Assembly (NCBI GenBank): GCA_904420185.1
Contig: CAJFUJ010000053.1
Span: forward strand, 1 to 39,016
Length of the DNA stretch: 39,016 nucleotides
From: an uncultured Butyricicoccus sp.
Lineage (GTDB): Bacteria > Bacillota > Clostridia > Oscillospirales > Butyricicoccaceae
Direction: 5' to 3'
In this document: positions 23,006-31,380 of the stretch, in pieces
Numbering within the stretch: position 1 is the stretch's first letter
How the letters are laid out: each line of letters begins with the position of its first letter
Position numbers and translations under genes: made by a program
Notes under the pieces: model-generated
Databases searched by the model: none
What the model saw: the letters and a program-made list of their open reading frames with translations, nothing else
What the model was told of the DNA's origin: nothing

Positions 23006-25597
23006 TCAATGATCCAAACTGATCTCCTGATCGGCCTGTTTTTCCATCTGGTCGGCTAAGTACAGGTAATAGCGTGCACCGCCGTCCTCCGGATGGTCGT
23101 AAACAAGCTCCAAAAAGATTCGCTTGGCTGTTTCGAAATCCCGGCTGTACAGGGCAAATACACCCTGCGAAAACTGCCGGCCGGTAGCCGCCTTACCGTG
23201 GCGGGTACTAAACCGGTCGCCGTCGAAAATCTCGTACACACGGATCATCTCATCTCCCTGGCGGCTCTTGCCCATATAGCGGCTGCCGTAGCCCTTGGCG
23301 CCTGCAATCACGTTTTCGGTACACAGGATGCCGGCCTCCAGCCGCTGAGCCAAGCTAATCAGCCTTCGTGCTGTGGTAAAGCTCGACGAAATGGTCGCCG
23401 GCTCCATCTGGTTCTCGTCACCGACGATGCCGATCATGACCTCGCCTACATCCAGCGCAATACGCAGCGTTACGGTCGGCAGGCCATTGATCGCCCGCTG
23501 CTCGTTGAGCGAGAGCACTTCCTGCTGCACAGCGACCGCCGTGCTTACTGCGTCGGCCTCTGGGCCGCTCAGCACTACATCATATCCGTTATACGCAAAG
23601 TTGAACACCGTCCCACCTTTGCGCGCCACAATCGCCGCTGTACGCTCGATCACTTCGTTGATGTTTTCAAACAGCGCGCGGGTGGAGTGTTCATACACGC
23701 GGGCTGGAAATTCAAACCACACTGTCATCGCAGACATACGCCGCGACGCATAGGTCCGCTTGTCGACCTCCAAGATGGACTCCTTGCCCAGCAGCCCGAG
23801 CACCCGCTCGGGGACAAACCGCAGATAGGCATGGATCATGCCCGCCAGGCCATCCTCTTGCCGCTTCATCTCGCGCGCCATACTGTTGAACGAAGATGCC
23901 AATCCTTCCAGCTCATCGCCGGTATCCAACCGCAGCCGTGTGTCGGTATTGCCGCTCGACAGCTGCTCCATCGCGCCGCCAACCTTACGCAGCCGGCGGC
24001 CCAACCAGAACAGTACGGCCAGCGACGCCAGCCACAGCAGCGCAATGCCTGCCCACAAACCGTAAACACTGCGCCGGATCTCGTTTTCCATGTAGTCGGC
24101 AAATGTGCCGTCGGTCAATGTGATCTGCAAAACCTGCCCGTCCTGCGCCAGGCACAGGCGGGAGATGCTGTCGCCCTGTTCAAAGGCGCTTCCCTCTTGC
24201 AGGGCTTGCTCGGCCAGCGCGGATGAAAAATTGGCCGCCAGTTCGGCGCGCGCACCCTGGGGCAACCGGCCGCTGTCCGCAGAAACAACCCATTGGTCGT
24301 CCTCCTGCTCATAAATGACCGCCGAAGCCGCCGCATACTCGCTCAGTGCGGACAGGCCTGAGACGATCTGTTCGGGCAGATCCCTGGTTCGAACATTTGC
24401 AGCGCCTGACGCAAACGCAGCCGTACCTGTCAGCATATTCTGGATTTCCCGCGCCACTGCGCCTTGCACCATAGGGGCAAAGACCAAACTGCTCAACAGC
24501 GTGCCAATCACCAACGCGCACACCGCCAAAAAGCCGCCTGCGCGCACAGCCATGGGCAGATAGCTATTGCGCCAGCCGCACAGCAGGTACCATGCCACCA
24601 CTGTCACGATCAACCAGCCGATCACCAAGGCAGCCAAAATGGCCACGCTTGCGGCACCCGAACGGTACAGCAGGCCATTCAGCGAAACCGTACGCCCGTC
24701 GCTGACCAATTCGAGCGTGCGCCCATCGTGCAGCAACAACACGCCACCGTCGCGCACAATCGATAGGCTGGTCAAGCCCTCCATGGAGGCACCACGGCTC
24801 AGGTCAGAGACCTCTGCGGCCTCTATCCCGTTTAAGTCGCTATAATAGACCTTTAGGCTGGCACCATCCACATAAAAAAGACCCGCGCCAACCTGCTTTA
24901 AATTCGTCACTATTCCATTATCTAGCGGAAACGCAATGTCTCTTCCGTCAATTTCCAACCAGCCGTCTCCGCCTAACGCCAGCCGCCCATCTGAAAGCAC
25001 GGCTGCGGATACTGCGTCGCCTGCCGACCGGGAGCCCCCTTCCTGCAGGCCTGCACCAGCTCCGCCATAAGTATATACCTGCGCGGTCCCGTTGTCCACC
25101 AGCGCAAACAAAATCTCTCCTTCCTGCTCGGTAAAACTGGACAGAAAGGTTCCCGCCATACGCTCAGCCGCCGTATCCCCTGTGCAGGGATAGGATAGCA
25201 GCCGTTCGATCTCTCCTTCGGCCGGGATGCGATAGAGCGCTAGATTTTCCGCTGTCTCCTCCTCCGACTCGTATAAGCCGAGCAGCACCGCCCCATCCGC
25301 CGCCGGGTAGACCCCTGCTACCGTGCAGGCTGCCGCTGAGACGGGCAACGTAACCGTTCGTTCAGACGTACGTTGTCCATCGAGCGAACCCAGGGTCAGC
25401 CGGAAGCTCGTATCCTCCCGGCTGACCAATGCGACCGTATCGCCGCCGGCCGCTGCGGTCAAATAACGCCTTTCGCCCCAACCATTTGCGAGCACCGAAA
25501 GGCAATCCGCAATCAATGGCTGGCACGCCAGCACCACCGCAAAGGCGGCTAGCACACCAATCATAAGAAATGACAATTTATTTCGCGCCGCACCCAC
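23006..25597 (-). CDS. Multi-pass membrane sensor with HAMP and degenerate class III cyclase domain
   Basis: 863 aa from a GTG start with GGAGG upstream. Order: signal-anchor helix (8-29); beta-rich extracytoplasmic domain (about 40-310, propeller-like ADGAVLLGLYE repeats); two helices (316-340, 350-375); a second extracytoplasmic domain (380-510); a helix (512-532); HAMP (533-585); a cyclase homology domain (620-790); and a TPR-like tail (805-850). In the cyclase domain the first metal Asp aligns with Phe630, the GD metal Asp with Asn670, the substrate Lys with Asn666 and the transition-state Asn with Thr741; Arg745 remains. It is therefore unlikely to make cAMP or cGMP. It starts 4 nt after the kinase-like gene, inside the injection-system operon. 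Confidence 0.82.
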   Translation of the reverse strand: MGAARNKLSFLMIGVLAAFAVVLACQPLIADCLSVLANGWGERRYLTAAAGGDTVALVSREDTSFRLTLGSLDGQRTSERTVTLPVSAAACTVAGVYPAADGAVLLGLYESEEETAENLALYRIPAEGEIERLLSYPCTGDTAAERMAGTFLSSFTEQEGEILFALVDNGTAQVYTYGGAGAGLQEGGSRSAGDAVSAAVLSDGRLALGGDGWLEIDGRDIAFPLDNGIVTNLKQVGAGLFYVDGASLKVYYSDLNGIEAAEVSDLSRGASMEGLTSLSIVRDGGVLLLHDGRTLELVSDGRTVSLNGLLYRSGAASVAILAALVIGWLIVTVVAWYLLCGWRNSYLPMAVRAGGFLAVCALVIGTLLSSLVFAPMVQGAVAREIQNMLTGTAAFASGAANVRTRDLPEQIVSGLSALSEYAAASAVIYEQEDDQWVVSADSGRLPQGARAELAANFSSALAEQALQEGSAFEQGDSISRLCLAQDGQVLQITLTDGTFADYMENEIRRSVYGLWAGIALLWLASLAVLFWLGRRLRKVGGAMEQLSSGNTDTRLRLDTGDELEGLASSFNSMAREMKRQEDGLAGMIHAYLRFVPERVLGLLGKESILEVDKRTYASRRMSAMTVWFEFPARVYEHSTRALFENINEVIERTAAIVARKGGTVFNFAYNGYDVVLSGPEADAVSTAVAVQQEVLSLNEQRAINGLPTVTLRIALDVGEVMIGIVGDENQMEPATISSSFTTARRLISLAQRLEAGILCTENVIAGAKGYGSRYMGKSRQGDEMIRVYEIFDGDRFSTRHGKAATGRQFSQGVFALYSRDFETAKRIFLELVYDHPEDGGARYYLYLADQMEKQADQEISLDH

Positions 25598-25601
25598 AGC
25601 T

Positions 25602-26330
25602 CTACCTCCGCTTTCGTCTGAAGAACCTCTTCAGGTTTTTCCACAGGAATGAAAACCAACGTTTGATGGCGTTTTTCTTATCCAATGCCTCGTACTCGGC
25701 TATCATTTCTTCCCGTGCCCTATGCCAGTAGGAATACAGCGGAACAATCGAAGGAAAGCCTCCCTGTTCCAACTGCTGGCAAAACGCATATTCCGCATCT
25801 CCCTGCCGGAACCGCGGCGCCAGGATTTTGCGCACATGGTCGGAGGCCAGCAGCGCCAACTCGCGTGCGTTCATTTCTTCCATCGGCCGGATGCGGAACC
25901 GCAGCGAAATCCGCTTTTCGTCCACATCGACCCGCACATTGTCCGACAGCATCGCCGCGCAGCTGACCGCGGGCGGCAAATTGGCCATAGACAGCGCCTG
26001 GTGCAGCAGCTGCTCGGCAAACGCCAGCCGGTCGCGCCACTGCCAATCGGCGCCCCGATAGAACACCCGGTTGATCGGCGTCCCGCTGCAAGGCAGGAAG
26101 GCTGCCACCAGGCTTTCTTCGGCCAAAAATGCCTCACAAAAGGATGGACAATCCCTTAAATCGGAGAAAATCCGCGCATATTCCGGCATCCATTCGCCTT
26201 CATAGATGTTGAGCAGGCGCACAGGGGTTTCGCGTTCAATAATATCCACACTTTCCGCAAACGCATAGTCGTTTTCTGCCTCGAGCACGCGGACAATTTT
26301 GTAGCGCTCGCGCACCAATACTGTATCCAT
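25602..26330 (-). CDS. Kinase-fold-like protein with basic C-terminal tail (possible pseudokinase)
   Basis: 242 aa. The start (LVRERYKIVRVLEAENDYAF..A.D....TPVRLLNI) resembles the N-lobe of Hanks-type kinases, where a Lys is expected in the VAVK strand; here it is VRLL (37-40). A later LSDNVRVDVDEKRISLRF (128-145) resembles the catalytic-loop HRDLKPxNILVD and the strand before DFG, again without the catalytic Asp or DFG. The C-terminus (219-242) is strongly basic with aromatic residues (KRWFSFLWKNLKRFFRRKRR), fitting peripheral membrane binding. No database family is recalled with certainty. It has an AGGAGG site. Confidence 0.5.
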   Translation of the reverse strand: MDTVLVRERYKIVRVLEAENDYAFAESVDIIERETPVRLLNIYEGEWMPEYARIFSDLRDCPSFCEAFLAEESLVAAFLPCSGTPINRVFYRGADWQWRDRLAFAEQLLHQALSMANLPPAVSCAAMLSDNVRVDVDEKRISLRFRIRPMEEMNARELALLASDHVRKILAPRFRQGDAEYAFCQQLEQGGFPSIVPLYSYWHRAREEMIAEYEALDKKNAIKRWFSFLWKNLKRFFRRKRR

Positions 26331-26357
26331 GCGCCCCTCCTTTCTCCCGTTTTTCTT

Positions 26358-28139
26358 TTATTCTACAATGACAAATGCACTTGCCGACACGGTTTCATCC
26401 ACGCCTGCGGTCGCAATGATCTCGTAGGTGCCAGACAACTCAGGCGCCTGGTAAATGCCGTTGCGGTCGATCGAGCCGCCGTTGTCCTCGCGGACCTTCC
26501 AGACCACACTCTTATCCTCACTGCCGACTACTTCGGCCTCAAAGCGCAGTGTGCCGCGGCAACTCACGCGTGAAAATTCGGGAGACACGCTGATGCTCAC
26601 CTTGCGCTGCGCCAAAATCCGGCTGGTGTCCCGCTCGGGCTTTTGGGCGAAGTAGTGCACGGTCAGCCGGTTGCCGTCCACGCTGTCGTGCAGCCACAGG
26701 CCGATACGCATGGTCCCCCGCTCGGGATAGACCAACGCAGCTGCTTCGGCCCAGGGCGGGTTTGCCGGTGAGGTCTTGCCTTTGAACACCTCGCTGTTGC
26801 CGTAAAGCAGCGCGGTTTCGCCCTCGCTTGCCTTGTCCTCAAACTCCACGCTCAGACGAATATCCACCGCGCCTGCGCCCAAGCCGTGCGCAATCTCGTC
26901 CGAATACACCCGGCTGTTCACCCGCAGGCCACCAGGCAGTGTCAGATCCACCGTGCCATGCGCAATGGCGTAGTCGTACTGCTCGGGCGACGGGATGCCA
27001 AAGTCAAAATGCAGTGCGCCAGTCGCCGCCTGGTACACCGCCTTGACGTCCGGCTTTTGCCAGTATTCCAGGTTACGCACCGACGTCGTGACCGTCTGCG
27101 GACCGCCACCGCCCGAAATCTGGCCCGAACGGCTGCCCAAAACCTGGCCGAACGGAAGGTTGGTCACACCGCTGACAAAAACGCCGCCCGCCGAGTTGAT
27201 CAGCTCCAGCTTGGCCAGATAGATCGGGATGTCGCGCCCGAGCAGGCGGCGGTCCAGGTTGTCGGCCGTGCGGGTGCGCGCATCCAGGTCGGCCTGGTCG
27301 CTGCATAGATGCACCTGTGAAGCGATCTCGATATAGTTTTTATACCGGTGGCTGCCCAGCTCCAGGTCCAGCTCACCGCCCGACGGGAACAGCTGGCTGT
27401 CGATATCACGCAGCTGGCGCGCCTTCAAGGTGAACACCGCCGTATATACGCGGCGTTTTTCCTCCGGGCTTTCGCGAAACTCGATGCAAACACGTCCGTT
27501 TTCGCTTTCCACAAAGGCGCTCTCGCCGTCCAGCCGGAAGTACACCGGCGGGGTTTTTTCATTTTTGACTACCAGCATCTGCACTTCAAATTCCTGCCCG
27601 CCGCACACGTTGGACGGCGCCGACAAGACGAGTGTCAGCTCACTGGAAGCATACAGAACCGTTACATTCTCGCGGCCGGCCGCTTCGAGCAGGCCCTGGT
27701 ACTCGGGCGCCTGGGCGGTTAAGTACACGCGGCAGCCTTCGCGCGTCATGTTAAACTGGCGGCTTTCGCCCGTATCCGCGCCCACCGCATTGACCGGCTC
27801 GATGTCGGTTTCGTCGTAGGTCAGGCATAGATACCCGCTGCTCTGGCCGAGCAAGGTTTCCTGTCCCTCCAGCATCTGCAATTTACGCAGCATGGGCTCC
27901 TCGAGCACAATCATCCGGCCCTGATAGTCAAGCGCCATACCGCTTTCGATGACAAGCGTGGTGTCATCACTCGCCGCAACACCCAGGCCACACACCACGC
28001 CTGCGCCAAAACGCAGCCGGTTGAGCAGCTGGCTTTTGCTGCGGTTATAGCGCTGTTCAATTTCAAAGTCACGGACAGTTAGCAGCTTACCGTAAAAATA
28101 CCGGTTGCGCTCCATGGGGAAAAAATCAGCATTGCTCAT
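26358..28139 (-). CDS. eCIS-associated 593-aa protein with Ig-like C-terminal domain
   Basis: The N-terminus contains RNRYFYGKLLTVRDFEIEQRY followed by LLNRLRFGAGVVCGLGV, a combination I associate with uncharacterised proteins in eCIS loci. Beta-rich segments follow. The last 90 residues look like a bacterial Ig-like domain (SVSPEFSRVSCRGTLRFEAEV, then SIDRNGIYQAPELSGTYEI, the NGxYxAP signature). It could form a baseplate-attached arm or fibre. The ATG overlaps the stop of the upstream tail gene (ATGA), so the two are coupled. Confidence 0.7.
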   Translation of the reverse strand: MSNADFFPMERNRYFYGKLLTVRDFEIEQRYNRSKSQLLNRLRFGAGVVCGLGVAASDDTTLVIESGMALDYQGRMIVLEEPMLRKLQMLEGQETLLGQSSGYLCLTYDETDIEPVNAVGADTGESRQFNMTREGCRVYLTAQAPEYQGLLEAAGRENVTVLYASSELTLVLSAPSNVCGGQEFEVQMLVVKNEKTPPVYFRLDGESAFVESENGRVCIEFRESPEEKRRVYTAVFTLKARQLRDIDSQLFPSGGELDLELGSHRYKNYIEIASQVHLCSDQADLDARTRTADNLDRRLLGRDIPIYLAKLELINSAGGVFVSGVTNLPFGQVLGSRSGQISGGGGPQTVTTSVRNLEYWQKPDVKAVYQAATGALHFDFGIPSPEQYDYAIAHGTVDLTLPGGLRVNSRVYSDEIAHGLGAGAVDIRLSVEFEDKASEGETALLYGNSEVFKGKTSPANPPWAEAAALVYPERGTMRIGLWLHDSVDGNRLTVHYFAQKPERDTSRILAQRKVSISVSPEFSRVSCRGTLRFEAEVVGSEDKSVVWKVREDNGGSIDRNGIYQAPELSGTYEIIATAGVDETVSASAFVIVE

Positions 28140-29230
28140 GTTGTGGCTCCTCCGATCGTTGTATCGTAATGAATGGTGACGTTTTCGTCGATCACCGCTG
28201 GGACATAGCTGCCCACGCGCGAATTAATACCCAAATAGGTGTGCCAATCCAACTGTACGCACTGTTTGAGCAGCACAAGCTCCAAGTCACACCCCGCAGG
28301 GATCAGCTCCTGCATCTGTGTTAGGAACCATTCCATCTGATCCCGGCTTGCGAAGGTGTCCTCGCCCAGCAGGACGAAGAACCGGTAGGGATTATCCCCA
28401 TACAGCCGCTGGTAGAGCGTCGGGTTCGCGCAATCTGCGCGATTGGGGTCCACCATAAAATGCTCGATCATCAGTGGTTCGCATCCGGTCAGGCGGCGTA
28501 CGCTGCGCTTGACGCCCTCGACTGTGTACATCTCTTCATATTCGGCCAGGACGCCGCGGATGCGCGTGCGCGCGTCCTCCTCGCCCGGCTCCATGCACAC
28601 CCACTGTGCCAGGCACCGGAGCATTTCCTCCGAAGTCCCCGCCGCATCCAGCTGTCGCGGCAGCGCTTCCACCGCATCCTCCATGTCTTGGAACATGCTG
28701 TTATAGATTGAAAGATACCGCAGGGTAAAGTCGTCTCCTCGATATATGGCGGGCAAATAATCCATCATATGGTCGCCGCCCATGCGCACATGCAGTGCGC
28801 GCACGCTGGGCAAGTTGCCGCCTGTGGCGGTCAGTTCAAATCCAACCCATAGATAGCGGCCGCTTTGGGTCAGCCAACAATCGGTCCCCACCGGCGCGGG
28901 CGTGCCGTAATATTCGCGCAGCAGCGGCGCTGGGGTATCTATCCCGGCGGCAAATGCCGCCCGCATTGCCTCCCAGCCCGGCCAATCGGGCTCATCGGCG
29001 CAGTAGGTGTAAATGCGCAAACCGCAGTCCTGCGGCAAGCTGGCTTCCACAATCAGCCGGCTCCACGAAAAGCCGTTTTCCCCACCGTCTACCGGTGGCA
29101 AACAGTAGGCGCCCACATGGCTCTGCGGCAGCAACCGCAGCTGGTCATCCTGGCAGTCCATATGGCAAAACAGACCGCCTTGCCATTGTTCCCGGCAGCA
29201 TATGGTCAAATAATCCTTGATGGCGCTCAC
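28136..29230 (-). CDS. Phage tail protein I-like baseplate protein
   Basis: 364 aa, GTG start after AAAGGAGGG. The middle part DYLPAIYRGDDFTLRYLSIYNSMFQDMEDAVEALPRQLD matches the tail-protein-I type domain (P2 gpI/TIGR02242), which begins LP.iY......l..fL.if. A region with LTGCEPLMIEHFMVD and NPYRFFVLLGE follows, ending in LIPAGCDLELVLL, which fits its C-terminus. In phage P2, gpI connects baseplate wedge and fibre. It follows the second large wedge gene, as gpI follows gpJ. Confidence 0.85.
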   Translation of the reverse strand: MSAIKDYLTICCREQWQGGLFCHMDCQDDQLRLLPQSHVGAYCLPPVDGGENGFSWSRLIVEASLPQDCGLRIYTYCADEPDWPGWEAMRAAFAAGIDTPAPLLREYYGTPAPVGTDCWLTQSGRYLWVGFELTATGGNLPSVRALHVRMGGDHMMDYLPAIYRGDDFTLRYLSIYNSMFQDMEDAVEALPRQLDAAGTSEEMLRCLAQWVCMEPGEEDARTRIRGVLAEYEEMYTVEGVKRSVRRLTGCEPLMIEHFMVDPNRADCANPTLYQRLYGDNPYRFFVLLGEDTFASRDQMEWFLTQMQELIPAGCDLELVLLKQCVQLDWHTYLGINSRVGSYVPAVIDENVTIHYDTTIGGATT

Positions 29231-29260
29231 GTTTTCCCTCCTTTACGGGATATTACGCGC

Positions 29261-31321
29261 TCACACGCGGACAAGCTCCACGGCAGCCTGCCGCAGCACA
29301 GCAATGGCGTCCGGCGGAATGCGCAGATCGCCGGCTGGGGTCTGATACACATTCTGTCCCACACCGCGCAGCTCCAGCCGGCGGATATCCAGTGCGCCGC
29401 GCAACTGTTGCAGCAGCGCGATCACATCGCTCCGACGCACCAGCCCGCCAATATCGGCTGAGCCCACCGAAAAATGTGCCGCCAGCGCCGATTGTACGGC
29501 CTGTTGGTCAAGTGCGGCGTTTGCGCGCATCTGCACGTTGATGTAGACATCGACGTAGCGCGGTCCAATGGCCTGGGTTCGGATGCCGATCATCCGGTGG
29601 CGTTCCAGCTGACGGTTGACCGCATCCAAAAAGCGTCGGTCAGGCATCGGCCGTTCATCCTCTGAGGCGGGCAGCACGACGACAGTAACCATCGCCTGGC
29701 CGCGTGCGCCAACTGGCGCGTGTGGGTCATAATCGGGCAATGCCTTGGCGGCTGCAATCCGTAAGCCGGGCGTACGCCGGGCCTGCCTCTCATAATCGGC
29801 CGCAGATAGGCATTTGCCGGTGCTGCGCAGCTGCCGCAGCAAGCGGTCGCTGGCGTCGGCCAAGCTTTCCTGGTCACGTCCGCCATAGGCGGCCGTGTTG
29901 CCCACCAGCTGCCCATCGTCCGTAAAGCGCAGACCCGCATCGGCCGGTACATTGCCCAAGCTGCAGCGCGACACCGTCAGGTCCATGACCAGCACCGAGC
30001 CCTTGCCCGGGATGACCATTGCGCCGTATTGCCCATTGCCAAACGAGATAGCTTCCCGCATTGGGTCATAGGCAAACACCCGGTCGCGCGGCCCGCAGGT
30101 GTAGAGATTGTCCACGCAGCGCCATATTTCCGGATGGACACTGCCGTCCGGCCCCAGGGTCTGGCACAGCAGGCGGAAGTTCTGCGGCAAAACAGTCTGC
30201 CCATCCAGATTGAGATACAGCTCTTCGCCTGGACGCCCAATGGTATCAAACAGCATATCCTGCGCCCGCAGCGCATCCATGCACACAATCAGCACATTGT
30301 CCGCGCCATCCGCTGCCGTATCCCGCAGGTCCAACCCGATGATCCGCCCCCCGGGCGCCGGGATGTCCTGAAACTTACCGGTTTGTTCCCAGCCTTTGGC
30401 ACCGCGCAAGAACACGGCCAGCTCGGCCGATTGCGCGAACGCATCCTCCAGCACGGCCTGCTGTTTTTCCGCGGCCGGCAGCGTAAAGGTATAGCTGCGC
30501 GCATAGGTCTGCTGCTGGGCCGCCTGATAACGCCGGTCGGAAATACCGCGCAAACGGGGCTGCTCCTCGCAGCCTTCGCGCGTCAGCGTCAGCCGCAGCC
30601 AGCGCACACCGTCGCCGTCCGCCGGCCAATCGTCCGGCGAATGTAGGCGCACATAGCCGCTCTGGCTCAGGGCATGGGTTTCGTCCAAAACCGGCTGGAC
30701 TTGTGCCGCCCCCTCAAATGTCCAAGCGATATCCCGCGGCGGGGTCTGTCCGGCTTCAAACCGGTTGCGCACCGCACCGGCCGGCTGGGCAACCTCAAAC
30801 CACAGCCGCAGCGGCTGTCCGGCCTGCCCGGCAAAGCCCAGCCGCAGCTCGCTGCCGCTCTGTCCACCAAAGACGAAGGGCTTGAGCTCCACACTGCCCT
30901 CCAGCAGTTCGCGCACATCGGTGGTGCGCCCAGCCTGCTCGACCACTACCCGCTCCAAAGTGATGCTTCGCTCGCGCACCGGTTCGAGCAGCTCGAAGGA
31001 CACCTCCTGCTGGCTGCTGAGCTGGCTGTATGCGGGGCGTGGCAGTGCATCTGGCGCAACCTCAAGCGCACAAACCGCTGCCTGCGGCGGCAAGGGTGTC
31101 ACCCCTGCCAGCTGCAGTAGCTCCCGTTTGAGCGAGGGCGTGAGCTGATCCATCTGATACTGCTGCATTTCTTTATACCAAGCCATGAGCTCCAGGATGG
31201 TAATCCCCGGGTCATGTCCATTGTGGTCGGTCCACTGCGGGCACAACCACGGCAGCCGGCCGACCGCCTCGCGTACAATGTCGTCATACCGCTGGTCGTC
31301 CAGCTTGCGCGGGATCAGCAT
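29261..31321 (-). CDS. Baseplate wedge protein, Pvc12/gp6-like
   Basis: 686 aa. The start IPRKLDDQRYDDIVREAVGRLPWLCPQWTDHNGHDPGITILELMAWY is the hallmark of putative baseplate assembly proteins in eCIS and contractile phages. The C-terminal part has SLADASDRLLRQLRSTGKCLSAADYERQARRTPGLRIAAAKAL, the baseplate-J-type core. It would form part of the wedge ring with the larger upstream partner. An AAGGAGG site precedes the ATG; a possible internal promoter lies in the 43-nt gap upstream. Confidence 0.92.
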   Translation of the reverse strand: MLIPRKLDDQRYDDIVREAVGRLPWLCPQWTDHNGHDPGITILELMAWYKEMQQYQMDQLTPSLKRELLQLAGVTPLPPQAAVCALEVAPDALPRPAYSQLSSQQEVSFELLEPVRERSITLERVVVEQAGRTTDVRELLEGSVELKPFVFGGQSGSELRLGFAGQAGQPLRLWFEVAQPAGAVRNRFEAGQTPPRDIAWTFEGAAQVQPVLDETHALSQSGYVRLHSPDDWPADGDGVRWLRLTLTREGCEEQPRLRGISDRRYQAAQQQTYARSYTFTLPAAEKQQAVLEDAFAQSAELAVFLRGAKGWEQTGKFQDIPAPGGRIIGLDLRDTAADGADNVLIVCMDALRAQDMLFDTIGRPGEELYLNLDGQTVLPQNFRLLCQTLGPDGSVHPEIWRCVDNLYTCGPRDRVFAYDPMREAISFGNGQYGAMVIPGKGSVLVMDLTVSRCSLGNVPADAGLRFTDDGQLVGNTAAYGGRDQESLADASDRLLRQLRSTGKCLSAADYERQARRTPGLRIAAAKALPDYDPHAPVGARGQAMVTVVVLPASEDERPMPDRRFLDAVNRQLERHRMIGIRTQAIGPRYVDVYINVQMRANAALDQQAVQSALAAHFSVGSADIGGLVRRSDVIALLQQLRGALDIRRLELRGVGQNVYQTPAGDLRIPPDAIAVLRQAAVELVRV

Positions 31322-31351
31322 GGGCCGTCCCTCCTTCCCTGTTTCATTGCT

Positions 31352-31380
31352 ATTATACCATTATTTATCGCACGCGTACA
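31352..31380 (-). promoter_or_regulatory. Possible internal extended -10 promoter within the injection-system operon
   Basis: On the minus strand, TGGTATAAT (31352-31360) is a consensus extended -10, with a weak -35 candidate TGTACG 17 nt upstream. It lies in the AT-rich 43-nt gap before the Pvc12-like gene, the clearest promoter-like sequence seen inside the operon. Confidence 0.35.
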
